Shown: positions 35,850 through 52,601, counted from the stretch's first letter. The stretch: DNA of 64,000 nt from Larix kaempferi (GCA_027924585.1 BSBM01002106.1:1-64000), one strand, 5' to 3'. Program-made: numbers and translations. Notes: generated by a model from the letters alone, not told the origin.

Positions 35850-37176
35850 ATGAAAAATGTAATTGATCCTTTCATTTCCTTGAGTTATTGGCCTTCCGCT
35901 GGGGGTTTCGGGGTTAAATACCAATATTTAGAAACAAATATAATAAATCTAAGTGTGGTGCTTAGTGTACTGATCTATTTTGGAAAGGGAGTGTGTGCGA
36001 GTTGTATATTCGAATAATATGGCTGGGCCCAACCAGCTTGCACTTTGGAGATAGAAAAGTGCATGATCTCAACGAATTACTTCCGAACGGGGAATAGCGA
36101 AGAACTATAGCATTTCGTAATTGATTGGGAAATGAACTCTTAGTTCATACCAACCATGAGGGAGGACCATTAGAATGGTTAAAGCTGAACTGCTTGAAGT
36201 CTAAGCACAACTAACTGGGTACTCTTTCCACCGCTGTGTCAAGATGAGATGGATTAAAAGGCATAGTTGGAGATTGATCCGATATATAACATTCATATCA
36301 ATGGAATAATTTTATCTATTTACTGAAAAATAGTCCCAATCTCCCATCCAATTTTAGTTCCAATGCTGAATTGACGACCTACACAGAAGGGAATTTATTC
36401 GATAGAACAAAAAGGAGAAGGCACAAATTAATTGATTGAACGGAACGTATTGATTCAAATTTCATGGGGGAAGAAGAGGAGAGAAAAGGGGAAACGAGAA
36501 AAGAAAAAAAAAACCTTTATTGATAATTGCAAATCCCTTTTGCTGGAAGAGCCCTTCGTAGATCTCGGTCTTTTATAGATTCATTCTAATCTTCCGTAAA
36601 CGGAACGGAAAGGGCAGGCTTGGTGTTGATGAAGGAAGGGAACGTATATGTTCCTGGGGAATAAACAAAGAAACTGAGCAGGAGAGCCGAATGAATCGAA
36701 AGATTCGTGTTCGGTTTGGGAAGAGATTATGAATTCGTGAAGTGAATAGATAATCTACTTTCATTAAGTAATCTATTAGATAACCGTAAACAGAAAATAT
36801 TGAATACTATTCAGAATTCGGAAGAACTATGTAAAGGAGCTATTGATCAGCTCGAGGAAAGCTCGGGCTCGCTTAAGGGAAGTGGAAATGATAGCGGATG
36901 AAATCCGGGTAAATGGAGACTCCCAGATAGAACGAGAGAAAGAGGATCTAATCAATGCTGCTTCTGAGAATTTGGAACAATTAGAGGATCCCAAGAATGA
37001 GGACGGTTTACTCCGAACAGCAAAGAGTAATTGACCAGATCCGACAACAAGTTTCTCGCCAAGCTTTACGAAGAGCTATAGGAACTTTGAATAGTCGTTT
37101 GAATACTGAGTTACATTTCCGTACGATCGATCACAATATTGGCCTGCTTAGAGCCATGATGAACACAAATGATTAG
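35850..37176 (+). CDS. atpF: ATP synthase CFo subunit b, intron-split, exon indels
   Basis: The peripheral-stalk subunit b (I). Exon 1 (35850-35994, the usual 145 nt) starts [19 protein letters not shown]. In its middle one base is gained and one lost about 20 nt apart, so [10 protein letters not shown] replaces the expected GFGFNTNILE-type sequence before the frame recovers. The group II intron begins GTGCG at 35995 and ends ...TTCAT before 36765. Exon 2 (36765-37176) reads [15 protein letters not shown] but has one extra G near 36858 and another near 37000, then ends [10 protein letters not shown]. Length is near normal; the breaks look artefactual. Confidence 0.9.
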
Positions 37177-37219
37177 TGGTTATAGGTCTTATTTATCAAC
37201 AGATAATTAATGAGTGCTA

Positions 37220-38746
37220 ATGGGAAATATTCGACTCGACGAAATTAGTAGTATTATACGTAAACAGATCGAACAATATAATAACGAAGTAAGAGTTGGT
37301 AATCTTGGCACCGTACTTCAAGTAGGAGATGGCATTGCTCGTATTTATGGTCTTGATGAAGTAATGGCAGCAGGGGAATTATTGGAATTTGGAGATGGTA
37401 CAATAGGCATTGCCCTAAATTTGGGATCGGATAATGTTGGAGCTGTATTAATGGGCGATGGCTTGACGATACAAGAAGGCAGTTCCGTGAGAGCAACGGG
37501 AAAAATTGCTCAGGTACCAGTAAGTGATGCGTATTTGGGTCGTGTTGTAAATGCTCTAGCCCAACCCATTGATGGCAAGGGTCAAATTTCAGCTTCCGAA
37601 TTTCGACTGATTGAATCTCCCGCTCCAGGTATTATATCAAGACGTTCCGTATATGAACCCCTTCAAACGGGGCTTATTGCTATTGATTCTATGATTCCTA
37701 TAGGACGTGGTCAGCGAGAATTAATTATTGGGGACAGACAGACCGGTAAGACAGCAGTAGCTACAGATACTATTCTTAATCAAAAGGGTCAAAATGTAAT
37801 CTGTGTCTATGTAGCAATTGGTCAAAAAGCTTCTTCCGTGGCTCAGGTAGTTAATACATTCCGAGAACGTGGCGCAATGGAATATACCATTGTGGTAGCG
37901 GAAACTGCGGATTCTCCCGCTACATTACAATATCTCGCTCCTTATACAGGGGCAGCTTTGGCTGAATACTTCATGTATAAGAAACAACATACTTCAATCA
38001 TTTATGATGATCTCTCCAAACAGGCACAAGCTTATCGACAAATGTCTCTTCTATTAAGAAGACCACCCGGCCGAGAAGCTTATCCGGGAGATGTTTTCTA
38101 TTTGCATTCCCGTCTCTTAGAAAGAGCAGCTAAATTAAGTTCGCTATTAGGTGAGGGGAGTGTGACTGCTCTTCCAATAGTTGAAACTCAAGCTGGAGAT
38201 GTTTCAGCTTATATTCCCACTAATGTAATTTCCATTACCGATGGACAAATATTTTTATCGGCCGATCTATTCAATGCCGGGATCCGACCTGCTATTAATG
38301 TGGGTATTTCCGTATCTAGAGTAGGATCCGCGGCTCAGATAAAAGCTATGAAAAAGGTAGCTGGAAAATTGAAATTAGAGTTAGCTCAATTTGCAGAGTT
38401 GGAAGCCTTTGCACAATTTGCTTCCGATCTTGATAAAGCTACTCAAGATCAATTGGCAAGGGGTCAACGATTACGTGAGTTGCTCAAACAATCTCAGTCG
38501 GCTCCTTTGAAAGTAGAAGAACAAATAGCTACTATTTATACCGGAACGAATGGATACCTAGATATATTAGAGATAGCACAGGTGAGAAAATTTCTCGTTC
38601 GGTTACGCGAGTACTTGATAAAGAATAAACCTCAGTTCGGAGAAATTATACGTTCTACTGGTACATTTACGGAAGAAGCAAAAGCCCTTCTGGAAGAGGC
38701 TCTTAAGGAACATACTGAACTTTTTGTACTTCAAGAACAAAAGTGA
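37220..38746 (+). CDS. atpA: ATP synthase CF1 alpha subunit
   Basis: The non-catalytic nucleotide-binding alpha subunit of chloroplast ATP synthase. I use the ATG at 37220 ([19 protein letters not shown], 508 residues); an upstream GTG two codons earlier is not needed. The Walker A loop GDRQTGKT is near residue 171, with the later conserved block [17 protein letters not shown]. One codon appears added near residue 51 (VMAAGE for the usual VMAGE). No frame defects over 1.5 kb. It is last in the atpI-H-F-A operon. Confidence 0.96.
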   Translation: MGNIRLDEISSIIRKQIEQYNNEVRVGNLGTVLQVGDGIARIYGLDEVMAAGELLEFGDGTIGIALNLGSDNVGAVLMGDGLTIQEGSSVRATGKIAQVPVSDAYLGRVVNALAQPIDGKGQISASEFRLIESPAPGIISRRSVYEPLQTGLIAIDSMIPIGRGQRELIIGDRQTGKTAVATDTILNQKGQNVICVYVAIGQKASSVAQVVNTFRERGAMEYTIVVAETADSPATLQYLAPYTGAALAEYFMYKKQHTSIIYDDLSKQAQAYRQMSLLLRRPPGREAYPGDVFYLHSRLLERAAKLSSLLGEGSVTALPIVETQAGDVSAYIPTNVISITDGQIFLSADLFNAGIRPAINVGISVSRVGSAAQIKAMKKVAGKLKLELAQFAELEAFAQFASDLDKATQDQLARGQRLRELLKQSQSAPLKVEEQIATIYTGTNGYLDILEIAQVRKFLVRLREYLIKNKPQFGEIIRSTGTFTEEAKALLEEALKEHTELFVLQEQK

Positions 38747-38843
38747 ATATTTTCTAATTTAGTGGAACCATTCGGAACAGGAAAAAGAGCTGAAGAATTT
38801 GTTCCAATACATTGCACAACAAATTAGAACAATTGAAGAGTAT

Positions 38844-38915
38844 TACGTCCAATAGGATTTGAACCTATACCGAAGGTTTAGAAGACCTCTGTCCTATCCA
38901 TTAGACGATGGACGC
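38844..38915 (-). tRNA. trnR-UCU: tRNA-Arg(UCU)
   Basis: A 72-nt cloverleaf starting GCGTCCATCGTCTAATGG, anticodon context GGTCTTCTAAACC, ending TTGGACGTA. It lies between atpA and trnG-UCC, the normal neighbourhood, on the opposite strand to atpA. Confidence 0.95.
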
Positions 38916-39154
38916 TCTTTCTCTCTTACATTTTTTTTTCTTTTTATTTTAACTCTCTCTCTTTGGCATACATTATCCCGCCCGATCCACCTTTTTATTC
39001 ACAATGAGGTTAGGATAGGAAAAGAATGGAATCTATTTCACATTGAAACGGAAAATGAATTTTGAATGCATCGTGAAATTATGTTATATACTTAATCACT
39101 TTCTATCTACCTATTATATCTATATAGATAGAATATAATAGGTAGATATCTGTT

Positions 39155-40018
39155 AGCGGGTAGCGGGAATCGAACCCGCATCGTTAGCTTGGAAGGCTAG
39201 GGGTTATAGTCGACATTGATTATTCAATGCCTCTAATTCAGAACCGAACATGAGAATTTCATGTCATTCGGCTCCTTTATGGGGGATAGAGAGCGGTATG
39301 AGGGAAGAAGCGGAGTATTTATATCAAATCTTTGTTAAAGGAGATTTCAATTCTTTCTCCTCTTTTTTTTTTTTATCTTTTTAATAAAACCCTAATTTAT
39401 TATCGTACCCATAGCATCTACGTCAGTTTCTTCTCTTTTCTCCCCTTCTCTATTTTTTTTTTAGTGAAGGGCCCGAATCGTAGAATACTTGCTCACTTTC
39501 TAGATGATCCCTATAGAAAGATAAATTTGAAAAGTTGAAAATAATAACAAATCTTTCTAGTTACTTCGTTCCCTATTTCTACTGATTCCGATCCCCAGGA
39601 GAACAAATTCCACCGAGCTCGAACGAAATGCCGATAACCCAAGTAAACCAAAGTCATCGTTCTATAGCTATTCGGCTTCAACCTGGGGTCTTTCCATCCA
39701 TATGTTGAAGGTTTAGTCACGATGAAAAAATATCTTTGGATCTCCATAGATCTGTGATTTCTCTAATTGGAAAGATTTCTCTAACCTTTAAAACATTCTG
39801 TGTCGCTATCTTGGAATCAAAAATGTGTTTGTCTTTTCTCATTTCATATCCAGATTACGAGAAGGTATGCTATTCCTGAACCATGGTATTCATAGGGAAG
39901 GTTTTTAACCTATCTGGAAATAGAGCTTTAGATGGATCAAAGATCCATGTAAAAGATCCTTCAACTATTTTAGTTGATAATGTAACGAATCACACTTTTA
40001 CCACTAAACTATACCCGC
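39155..40018 (-). tRNA. trnG-UCC: tRNA-Gly(UCC), split by a group II intron
   Basis: The 5' exon is at 40018..39996 (GCGGGTATAGTTTAGTGG..., 23 nt). The intron starts GTGTGATTCG, and the 3' exon is at 39202..39155, with UCC in CCTTCCAAGC and ending CTACCCGCT. Intron length is about 793 nt. The 5' exon and the first part of the intron are duplicated at 18998-19167 as a non-functional piece. This copy has both exons and should be the working gene. Confidence 0.93.
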
Positions 40019-40069
40019 CACGATCCAATTGTAACATACGGATCGATCTTTTGTCCAACCAATAGGAAG
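39887..40069. repeat. Dispersed direct repeat, copy B (over trnG-UCC 5' exon)
   Basis: Matches 18998-19167 in the same orientation. It includes a 13-bp segment (around 39945-39957) absent from copy A. It covers the trnG 5' flank, 5' exon and about 109 nt of intron. Confidence 0.9.
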
Positions 40070-40202
40070 ATGGGGAGTTATCAATCTCTATTTCAAGTTT
40101 CTATCAATAATTACCTCGTTTTCATCATTACATGAATCTCCATCCCCGGAGATGAAATACTTGGGTAAATAGTATGTCATTCCCGGAGATGGCTCATTGT
40201 AA

Positions 40203-40304
40203 TTATAGATTACCTTTGCGAACTGCTGATAAAACAATTACTAATGGGCCCGATACAACCATCAGAGCCAGAACAGTGAGCTGTGCAATAACCTCTAGAT
40301 CCAT
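40203..40304 (-). CDS. psb30: Photosystem II protein Psb30 (Ycf12)
   Basis: A 33-residue single-helix PSII subunit, [19 protein letters not shown] and then [14 protein letters not shown]. It lies between trnG-UCC and trnS-GCU. The gene is kept in conifers, other gymnosperms and algae but absent from angiosperm plastids, so it supports a gymnosperm source. Confidence 0.93.
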   Translation of the reverse strand: MDLEVIAQLTVLALMVVSGPLVIVLSAVRKGNL

Positions 40305-40766
40305 TTCGTTTTCTTTCACCCCTATGATCCCATCGACTTGATGGATGTATGAATAAAATGTTGTCAAGATTAATCACTTTTCTTCCATTTTCTATGTTTT
40401 TTTGTTGTTTATTTTCTCAGTCAGGTTCCTATAGCCCTCAGTCACTATAAACAATATCATACCACATAAAATAGATATAAAGCCAAATGAAAATAGAAAA
40501 CATTGAAAGTACAGCGGTGCTCTGTCGAAAACAGGCCAACCAGTATTAAAAGGATTTTTTATCACATAAAAATAGGTTATATAACTCTAGGCTTTCTAGT
40601 TCAGGAAAAAAGAATTATTTTGAACGGAATGAACAATATGATTCGCTAGATTTCTTTTTCTCTAAATAATTGCTCTATTCATTACATTATCGATACAATC
40701 CATACATGTTATGGTATACACCTTCACTCCACCATTCATTTTGTTACACATGAACTCTTCCATCTT
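40305..40766. other. psb30-trnS spacer
   Basis: 462 bp. Segments at 40391-40446 (upstream of psb30) and 40748-40765 (flank of trnS-GCU) recur at about 19171-19230 and 18969-18987. In several Pinaceae psaM lies near here; I searched by eye and found no PsaM-like frame. Confidence 0.6.
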
Positions 40767-40854
40767 GGAGAGATGGCTGAGCGGACTAAAGCGGCGGATT
40801 GCTAATCCGTAGTACGGATAATCCGTACCGAGGGTTCGAATCCCTCTCTCTCCG
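40767..40854 (+). tRNA. trnS-GCU: tRNA-Ser(GCU)
   Basis: An 88-nt class II tRNA starting GGAGAGATGGCTGAGCGG, anticodon context GATTGCTAATCC, long variable arm, and ending CTCTCTCCG. Tail-to-tail with psbI, as in other plastids. Confidence 0.95.
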
Positions 40855-40933
40855 TTCGGTCACTATTGATCCTGAAAACGAAAACTCCGAATCTTTCTAC
40901 GGAAAAGACCAATTAACCTAGAGACTTTTTTCA

Positions 40934-41044
40934 CTATTCTTTACGTCCGGGATTACGTCCTGGATCGTTCGATAGAAATCCAAAGATAAAAAGAGAAATG
41001 AAAAATACCACTATTGTGTAAACGAACAGCTTAAGAGTGAGCAT
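40934..41044 (-). CDS. psbI: Photosystem II protein I
   Basis: A 36-residue single-helix PSII reaction-centre subunit: [19 protein letters not shown], then [16 protein letters not shown]. The frame extends upstream without conservation. psbK, its normal neighbour, is not found on the upstream side; psbB follows instead, marking a rearrangement end point. Confidence 0.95.
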   Translation of the reverse strand: MLTLKLFVYTIVVFFISLFIFGFLSNDPGRNPGRKE

Positions 41045-43021
<1,977 letters not shown>

Positions 43022-43080
43022 TATTGCTCTTATCTCTTCTCTAATCAATATTAGTACGAAAGCTATCTCCATAATTGTAA

Positions 43081-43203
<123 letters not shown>

Positions 43204-43242
43204 TTTTGCTTCTCCAAATCCTCATTCTTTTTCTCCCATCAA

Positions 43243-43283
43243 AGAGAGAATGACCTTCCCCTATGGGGAAGGTCATTCTCTCT
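43243..43283. terminator. Perfect hairpin between psbT and psbN
   Basis: 19-nt arms (43243-43261 and 43265-43283) are exact reverse complements around a 3-nt loop. It lies between psbT and the oppositely transcribed psbN, about 2 nt from the psbN stop. Probably a bidirectional 3'-end element. Confidence 0.85.
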
Positions 43284-43284
43284 A

Positions 43285-43416
43285 TTAGTCCTCGTGATCC
43301 TCAAAAGGATCCCTAAGTTGTTCAGAGGGTTGCCCAAAGGCGGTGTATAGGGCATAACCAGTAAAGCTCACAAGTAAACAAGATATGGAGATGGCGACTA
43401 AGGTTGCAGTTTCCAT
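43285..43416 (-). CDS. psbN: PsbN, photosystem II assembly factor
   Basis: A 43-residue protein ([20 protein letters not shown] ... [13 protein letters not shown]-type end) encoded opposite to the psbB operon between psbT and psbH. It helps early PSII assembly and repair. It has a single N-terminal transmembrane segment. Confidence 0.94.
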   Translation of the reverse strand: METATLVAISISCLLVSFTGYALYTAFGQPSEQLRDPFEDHED

Positions 43417-43494
43417 TATTAGGTGATCCAATATCATGGTATGTTTACGATATAATAACAAAGTTAACAGATCTCAACCAATACAATAGTTTCT

Positions 43495-43722
43495 ATGGCT
43501 ACACAGACCGTTGATAATACTTCCAAAATAAAGCCAAGAGAAACCGGTGTAGGAACGTCCTTAAGACCGCTTAATTCGGAATATGGTAAAGTAGCTCCTG
43601 GATGGGGAACTACTCCTCTTATGGGTTTTGCAATGGCTCTATTTGCAGTATTCCTATCTATTATCTTGGAGATTTATAATTCTTCCGTTTTATTGGATGG
43701 GATTCCGGTTAGTTGGGGCTAG
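43495..43722 (+). CDS. psbH: Photosystem II phosphoprotein H
   Basis: A 75-residue PSII subunit, [20 protein letters not shown], with one transmembrane helix ([19 protein letters not shown]) and a tail ending DGIPVSWG. The N-terminal threonines are the usual phosphorylation sites. It is in the psbB operon. Confidence 0.96.
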   Translation: MATQTVDNTSKIKPRETGVGTSLRPLNSEYGKVAPGWGTTPLMGFAMALFAVFLSIILEIYNSSVLLDGIPVSWG

Positions 43723-43874
43723 AGGAACTACAAAATCCGCCCGGCGAGCTCTTGAAGAAAAAAAAGAAGAACTGAGGGATCCAAACTCAGACCAAATAGG
43801 GGCTTTTAGTTTTTAGCTTATCTTGTTCCAATAGTTTGATCGTGTAATTACTTTTCTCTAAGGATTTTTGGAAT

Positions 43875-45316
<1,442 letters not shown>

Positions 45317-45530
45317 AGAGGAAAGATAGATTGGAAATAACTATTCATAATTTCTTGTTCCGAGTAACAACGGTAATATATCATCGCCAGGAATATTTCT
45401 TATTCAAAAATGGGAATATCCATAGAAAATAGAGAATAGGGTCCTCGGATTTCTCCTTTCGATTTTGGAGTATTATTTATCCAATACAAACAAATAATTG
45501 GAGTAGATTCTCAGACGGAGAAGATGGATT

Positions 45531-46820
<1,290 letters not shown>

Positions 46821-46973
46821 CCCATCTTGCCAGAGATTTATTTCAAATATTCCATGAAATAGAGATATGTAAAAGATTTGAAATGAAATGATTCTCATGA
46901 CTCTCCAGAAACACTTGGGGAAAGGAAATGAATGAAGAGATGGAATGGAACCAACCATTTAATGAACCCGAAA

Positions 46974-47981
46974 CTAATTCCTGGGTGGATCAATTGCAAA
47001 ACGTTTTTGTAGAACTTCCAATACCTGTTCGACAGATTCCTTCCCGAAGTGTTCAATTCTCATCAGATCTTCTCGACTGTAATTTAAGAGGTCCAATAAT
47101 GTATGTATATTGGCTCTTCTGAGGCAGTTATAGGTTCTGGGGGGTAACTCTAATTGGTCAATGAAAATATGTTGAAATGCAATTTTTTCTTTCGTTTCCC
47201 TCGTATCAGTCAATACGTGCGAAAGGGGGAAGGGAGGCATATTAGACCCTTTTCTATTGTTCATTCCATCGATGTTCTGTTCCTCTCCATGCAGGAAGGG
47301 AATCAATAAGTCGATCAAATTTCGAGAAGCTTCATAAAGTGCCTCTCTAGGAGTTAACCCCCCATTCGTCCATATTTCCAGGAAAAGGACTTCTCGTATT
47401 TCATTTCCGCTCCCATAGGAATGAATACTATAATTCGCATCGCGAACAGGCATAAAAACAGCATCTATAGGAAAAATTCCGTCCTGATAATTATTTGGAC
47501 TATGTATAATATATCCGCGATTTTTTTCAATTCGTAATCTTATATCAGAAGTAATTGATTTAGTAAGTCTAGCTATATGTTGTGTAGTATCAATTATTTT
47601 CACAGAAGGTGGTAATATGATATCTTGAGCAGTTACATTTCTGGGTCCAACGATATAGATAGAAGCTTCTCGGATTCCGTACGAATCACTTCTAAGTACA
47701 ATTTCTTTTAGATTCATCAAAATGTCATGTACTGATTCTTCAATACCTATTATCGCGGAATATTCATGTTTTATGTTCTCCAATTTAACACGTGTGATAC
47801 ATGTTCCTTCTACTTCTCCAAGTAAAGCTCTTCGCATTGCGATGCCTATTGTATCGGCTCGACCCTTGCGGAGCGGGGATAGAGCAAAACGGCCATAATG
47901 AAGACGCTTACTGTATGCTCTGGATTCGATGCACTTCCATCGTAGTGTCTGAATAGAGACTGAGATTTCATCTCGAATCAT
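46974..47981 (-). CDS. rpoA: RNA polymerase alpha subunit
   Basis: The alpha subunit of plastid RNA polymerase, 335 residues. The N-terminal dimerisation domain ([21 protein letters not shown] split, then [18 protein letters not shown]) is followed by the C-terminal helix-hairpin-helix domain ([21 protein letters not shown]). The frame is fully intact, unlike rpoB, rpoC1 and rpoC2. It is last in the ribosomal-protein cluster, convergent with petD. Confidence 0.96.
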   Translation of the reverse strand: MIRDEISVSIQTLRWKCIESRAYSKRLHYGRFALSPLRKGRADTIGIAMRRALLGEVEGTCITRVKLENIKHEYSAIIGIEESVHDILMNLKEIVLRSDSYGIREASIYIVGPRNVTAQDIILPPSVKIIDTTQHIARLTKSITSDIRLRIEKNRGYIIHSPNNYQDGIFPIDAVFMPVRDANYSIHSYGSGNEIREVLFLEIWTNGGLTPREALYEASRNLIDLLIPFLHGEEQNIDGMNNRKGSNMPPFPLSHVLTDTRETKEKIAFQHIFIDQLELPPRTYNCLRRANIHTLLDLLNYSREDLMRIEHFGKESVEQVLEVLQKRFAIDPPRN

Positions 47982-48040
47982 ACCAAGATTATTTGATTAG
48001 ATCATTAAATCATTTCTTTCTCTTGAAATTCATTCAATTC

Positions 48041-48433
48041 TTACACACGTCTCTTTTTGGGAGGTCTACATCCATTATGTGGCATAGGGGTTACGTCACG
48101 TACAAAACTTAATAGTATGCCACTTCTACGAATGGTTCGTAATGCTGTATCTCTCCCCCGACCAGGGCCACTTATCATAACTTCTACTCGTTCCATACCC
48201 CGATCCATTAATGTACGAATAACATTTTCTGCTGCAGTCTGGGCAGCAAATGGTGTACCTCTCCTTGTGCCTTTGAATCCACAGGCACCGGCAGAAGACC
48301 AAGATAAAACTTGTCCCCGTACATCTGTAACAGTCACAATGGTATTGTTAAAACTTGCTTGAACGTGAATAACTCCTTTGAGTACTCGATGTTCATTCCT
48401 ACGTGAACCAATTCTTCTTGTAGTTTTTGACAT
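48041..48433 (-). CDS. rps11: Ribosomal protein S11
   Basis: A plastid 30S platform protein of 130 residues. Conserved start [15 protein letters not shown]; the frame runs three codons upstream. The conserved [18 protein letters not shown] and the C-terminal [12 protein letters not shown] are present. It is 59 nt upstream of rpoA. Confidence 0.95.
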   Translation of the reverse strand: MSKTTRRIGSRRNEHRVLKGVIHVQASFNNTIVTVTDVRGQVLSWSSAGACGFKGTRRGTPFAAQTAAENVIRTLMDRGMERVEVMISGPGRGRDTALRTIRRSGILLSFVRDVTPMPHNGCRPPKKRRV

Positions 48434-48515
48434 ATTAATCATTATGAGTTCAGTTCAAAAAATGCATATCGAAATCTATTTTACCGCTAGATCCGTTCAT
48501 TGATATAGAAGAGAA

Positions 48516-48629
48516 TTACCCCTGTTTTTGCTTATGTCTCGGATTGGAACAAATTATCATAACTCGTTTCCGTCTACGAATTGGTCGACATTTTCCACAA
48601 ATTCTACGAATAGAAGCACGAATTTTCAT
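48516..48629 (-). CDS. rpl36: Ribosomal protein L36
   Basis: A 37-residue zinc-ribbon 50S protein, [20 protein letters not shown] with C11, C14, C27 and H32 as zinc ligands. It sits between infA and rps11, as in bacterial spc operons. Confidence 0.95.
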
Positions 48630-48727
48630 ATTTGTGACCCTCCAATTTGCTCATATTACATTTTGTTCCCTGAGAAAGTCCATTGAATCTATGATTCTCG
48701 ATCCCTATCAGATGTTCAAAAGGTGAT

Positions 48728-48964
48728 TCAATCGTTTGAAGATTTGTTGCTAAGTCTATATATTATACGTCCTTTGGTTAAATCATAAGCACTTAATTCA
48801 ACCTTGACCCTATCTCCTGGTAGTATTCGTACGGAATTACGTCGAATCCTACCTGAAATATGAGTCAGAATCTGACATCCATTATCTGTCAGAACTCGAA
48901 ACATACCGTTGGGGAGTGATTCAGTAACCAAACCTTCCGCATGGATCAAATTCTGTTTGTTCAT
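48728..48964 (-). CDS. infA: Translation initiation factor IF-1
   Basis: A 78-residue OB-fold factor that binds the ribosomal A site during initiation: [20 protein letters not shown] and then [22 protein letters not shown]. infA has moved to the nucleus many times in angiosperms; here the plastid copy is intact. It lies between rps8 and rpl36. Confidence 0.94.
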   Translation of the reverse strand: MNKQNLIHAEGLVTESLPNGMFRVLTDNGCQILTHISGRIRRNSVRILPGDRVKVELSAYDLTKGRIIYRLSNKSSND

Positions 48965-49106
48965 CGAATCTCCTCCTCTTTTGATAAAAAAAATTGACTA
49001 ACGTGCTTGGATTAATATGAATGGTGTCTCGAACCAAACTTGCTCCGATTTGAATACCATGGGGATATCTTACAGAATCAATATTTTTGGACAAAATTGA
49101 GATTAA

Positions 49107-49505
49107 TTACCATACATAACATAATATTTCTCCTCCAATTTTTTTCTGTCGAGCTTCTCGATCCGTCAAAATTCCTTGGGAAGTAGAAAGAATTACGATC
49201 CCCATTCCACCTAGAACTTTTGGAATTTCTCGATAATTGGAATAAATTCTTAAACCAGGTTTGCTGGTACGCTTTGACGTGGTTATATATGTCCTTTTCT
49301 TCCTTCTCCGATATTTTGAAGTCGATATAAAAAAAGATTTTTGGCCTTCCTGATGTTCCCTAACATCTTCTATAAAACCTTCTCGTAAAAGGATCCTTCC
49401 AATGTTCCTGGTTATATTAGTAGCTGTTACTCGAACTGTTCCTTTTTCTGCCATGTCGGCATTTCTTATAGAAGTAATTAGATTGGCAATAGTATCGTTA
49501 CCCAT
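49107..49505 (-). CDS. rps8: Ribosomal protein S8
   Basis: A 30S protein that binds the central 16S domain. I start it at [18 protein letters not shown] (132 residues); the frame stays open 27 codons upstream without conservation. The C terminus carries [20 protein letters not shown]. Intact. Confidence 0.94.
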   Translation of the reverse strand: MGNDTIANLITSIRNADMAEKGTVRVTATNITRNIGRILLREGFIEDVREHQEGQKSFFISTSKYRRRKKRTYITTSKRTSKPGLRIYSNYREIPKVLGGMGIVILSTSQGILTDREARQKKIGGEILCYVW

Positions 49506-49654
49506 GACGAACGAATTCTTAGGAATTCCTGGTCTCGATATAAAAGGCATGTTCGATCTTCTTCGAGGAATATGCCTGAGGTGCAATGAATTGATCCATG
49601 TACCATTTGATGAACTATCAGTAAGTAGAAGATTTCTACAAGATCTATCAGTAC

Positions 49655-50023
49655 TTATAAGACTTCGGGAGCCAATGAAACTATTTTCGTGAAATTCAAT
49701 TGTCTCAATTCCTGAGCAACCGGACCAAAAACTCGAGTTCCTTTTGGATTTCCTTCCTGATCAATGACAACTGCTGCATTGTCATCAGATCGTATCATCA
49801 TTCCATTGTCACGTTCAAGTTCTTTACAGGTGCGTATAACTACGGCTCTAACCACTTCCGATTTTTCCAGGGGCATGTTAGGTACTGCTTCTTTAATTAT
49901 AGCAATGATAACATCACCTATATGAGCGCATTTACGATTACTTGCTCCTAGAACTCGAATACACATTATTTTTCGGGCTCCACTGTTATCCGCTATATTC
50001 AAATAAGTTTGAGACTGAATCAT
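49655..50023 (-). CDS. rpl14: Ribosomal protein L14
   Basis: A 122-residue 50S protein, [20 protein letters not shown]. Core motif [19 protein letters not shown], and end [12 protein letters not shown]. Normal length and clean frame. Confidence 0.96.
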   Translation of the reverse strand: MIQSQTYLNIADNSGARKIMCIRVLGASNRKCAHIGDVIIAIIKEAVPNMPLEKSEVVRAVVIRTCKELERDNGMMIRSDDNAAVVIDQEGNPKGTRVFGPVAQELRQLNFTKIVSLAPEVL

Positions 50024-50138
50024 TTTTCCTCCAAAAGATTTGTTACCTCGGCAGATAACATTAAAAGAAAGAAAAGAAAGAGTTCTTACGAACTAGTAAT
50101 ATTCTTCCACCAGAAATAGCTCTTTTATTCTGTATGGG

Positions 50139-51407
50139 TTAAGTAGTAACAAATTGAGTACGTATAGGCATTTTGTATGCAGCTATTCTAGCAGCTGCTC
50201 TAGCGACGGTTTCGGATATTCCGCCCATTTCATAAAGTATTCGACCTGGTCTGACGACAGATACCCAATATTCGGGAGATCCTTTCCCGGAACCCATACG
50301 TGTTTCTGCAGGTCTCATTGTAATAGGTTTGTCGGGAAATATACGTACCCATATTTTTCCGCCACGACGGGCATAACGAGTAATCGTTCTTCGTCCGGCT
50401 TCTATCTGCCCAGATGTGATCCAAGCAGGTTCAAGTGCTTGAAGAGCGAATCTACCAAAACAAATGCGATTGCCGCGATAAGATACTCCTTTCATTCTTC
50501 CCCTATGTTGTTTACGAAATTTTGTTCTTTTTGGGTTATAGTCGATGGTTTATAGTATTTTGATCCCATCTCTAATCCAGAACCGGACATGAAAGTTTCT
50601 TCTCATCCGGCTCCTCGTGAATAATCTATGTCAAATTGGACTGTAGTTTCTATTTATATATAAATGAGTCTATATCTACGCATTACGCATATCGTATATA
50701 GAATCTAATTTACAGGACGAATAACTCTTTTATTTCCATCCAATAATCTTAATAAATAATGTCACAGGCGAATATTAACTCTTCCGGTATTTGCTCCATG
50801 GGGTCGACTTACTTATAGACTCCAATGAGATTAATTCGTTTTCGGTTTATTTCGCCATCCTATCCAATGAATGATTAAGATTCCTATATGATCTTATGCA
50901 GTCATAGGTTCCATCGTTCCATAGCTTCTATCTAAATGCCCAGGTCTTCCCTCCGCAATGGAGCTTTATTTTCATCTGTTACGGAATCAATTTCCTTAGT
51001 TTCCATCGACCCGAAGCTCTTTCTCCTTCATAAACTGAATCCCTTCAATCTTGCTTGAATGAATCAGGATGATTCTTATGCTTTATCACACTGCTTTTCG
51101 GAGGGTAATTAATGAACCATACAATATTGGGAGAAGATTTCATTTCTCCTTCTTTTTTTTTTCTTTTTCCGCATTACCAAACACCTTTATCGCTTCACGA
51201 GAGATAAAAATATCATTTTTTCTATCGTGGAAGAAAGTATTTTTGAGGTGATAGTATCTACCCATAGTTATTGGATCTTGGCAATATGAAGCAATGAGTT
51301 AGTCTCTAGTTTATTTATACCAGAGACCAATCCGTTCTTATTTCGAGTTCTCCATAACTCCGGAAAAGAATGAAAAGCTCGATTCCAACGAGTCGCACAC
51401 TAAGCAT
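50139..51407 (-). CDS. rpl16: Ribosomal protein L16, intron-split
   Basis: A 50S protein near the peptidyl-transferase centre, 135 residues. Exon 1 is 9 nt (ATGCTTAGT at 51407..51399). The group II intron starts GTGCGACTCG and runs to 50538. Exon 2 (50537..50139) starts AACCCAAAAAGAAC, giving [20 protein letters not shown] and ending [11 protein letters not shown]. Intact. Confidence 0.94.
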
Positions 51408-51500
51408 AGCACGGTTCCGAAATGGTAAATCTAATTTCTATTTGATCTGATAAAATTGATGATCCATGATCGGGCAGATTGGGAAAAAGACCAATTATTC

Positions 51501-52154
51501 CTAATCCTCTAAGATCCAAATTTTTATCCCTAAAACTCCATAGATGGTTTGAACCGGATAATAACAATAATCAATCCTAGCCCGAATTGTCTGTAGGGGA
51601 ACCCTACCTCCCCTGTCCCATTCGACCCGGGCAATTTCCTTTCCGTCGAGACGTCCTGCAATTTGGATCTGAATACCTTCTACATCTTCCCGTTCAGCCA
51701 GTTCAATAGCTTTCTTCATTGTTTTTCTGAATGGAACTCTATTCTCTAGTTGTAGGGCAATATACTCCGCAAGAATATTAGGTTTTCTATATGGTTTTGC
51801 AACTTTTTCTATAGCAATGTGAAGTTTTCGGTCCACAGAATTGAGCATATTTAGTACATCGTTTCTTAATTTTTCAATTCCTTGACCCCTACCTTCTATT
51901 AACAACAAGTTGGGAAATCCAATATAGATTTTTATCTGAATCAAATCGATCTTTCTGCGAATCTCTACACGTGCAATTCCTCCATAATTCGAGGAGCTCT
52001 TTATATGTGTTCGTACATAGTTTTCAATGCAAGTACGTATTTTTTGATCTTCTCGGAGATCTTTGGAATAATTCCTTTGTTGTGCGAACCAATGGGAACG
52101 ATCATTTTGGGTTACACCAAGTCTAAAACCAAGTGGATTTATTTTTTGTGCCAT
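51501..52154 (-). CDS. rps3: Ribosomal protein S3
   Basis: A 30S head protein at the mRNA entry site, 217 residues starting [18 protein letters not shown]. Includes the KH-type region ([21 protein letters not shown]) and the C-terminal [17 protein letters not shown] block. Its first 16 nt overlap the end of rpl22, so the two are translationally coupled. Confidence 0.95.
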   Translation of the reverse strand: MAQKINPLGFRLGVTQNDRSHWFAQQRNYSKDLREDQKIRTCIENYVRTHIKSSSNYGGIARVEIRRKIDLIQIKIYIGFPNLLLIEGRGQGIEKLRNDVLNMLNSVDRKLHIAIEKVAKPYRKPNILAEYIALQLENRVPFRKTMKKAIELAEREDVEGIQIQIAGRLDGKEIARVEWDRGGRVPLQTIRARIDYCYYPVQTIYGVLGIKIWILED

Positions 52155-52576
52155 ACATATCCTCTTTTTCGGGAGTCTATTGACATAATCGGATCATTCG
52201 ATCTGGAGATTTCCTCCGATACAATAGTTATATGACAAGTGGGTTTCTGTATTGGATAACCACGTCCCTGAGCTCTAGGTTGAACCCTTTTTAAAACAGC
52301 ACCTTCATTCACTTCGACTCTACCAACGAGTAAATTGGCTTTGTTCAAACCCATATTGTGATTTGCATTCGCCGCCGCAGAATGAATTAATTGTGATATC
52401 GGATAACAGGCCCCATAAGGCATCAGTTCCAGTATCATAAGTGCTTGTCCATATGAACGACCACGAATTTGATTAATTACTCTACGTGCTTTATGAGCAG
52501 ACATACGTATATTTCTCGCCAAAGCTCGTATCTCCGGACCTGGACTATTATTTCCCATTGACTCCATCCTCCCCAA
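52139..52576 (-). CDS. rpl22: Ribosomal protein L22
   Basis: A 50S protein lining the exit tunnel, 145 residues. Conserved core [20 protein letters not shown], and [20 protein letters not shown]. The start could be Met1, Met4 or Met7. It overlaps rps3 by 16 nt. Plastid rpl22 is lost in some angiosperms but kept here. Confidence 0.93.
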   Translation of the reverse strand: MGRMESMGNNSPGPEIRALARNIRMSAHKARRVINQIRGRSYGQALMILELMPYGACYPISQLIHSAAANANHNMGLNKANLLVGRVEVNEGAVLKRVQPRAQGRGYPIQKPTCHITIVSEEISRSNDPIMSIDSRKRGYVWHKK

Positions 52577-52601
52577 TGAATGACAAACAAGTATCTCTCA
52601 A

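Noticed and set aside
40305-40766. psaM between psb30 and trnS-GCU
   Set aside because: I looked for the short PsaM helix on both strands and found no matching frame; it may be elsewhere in the genome.
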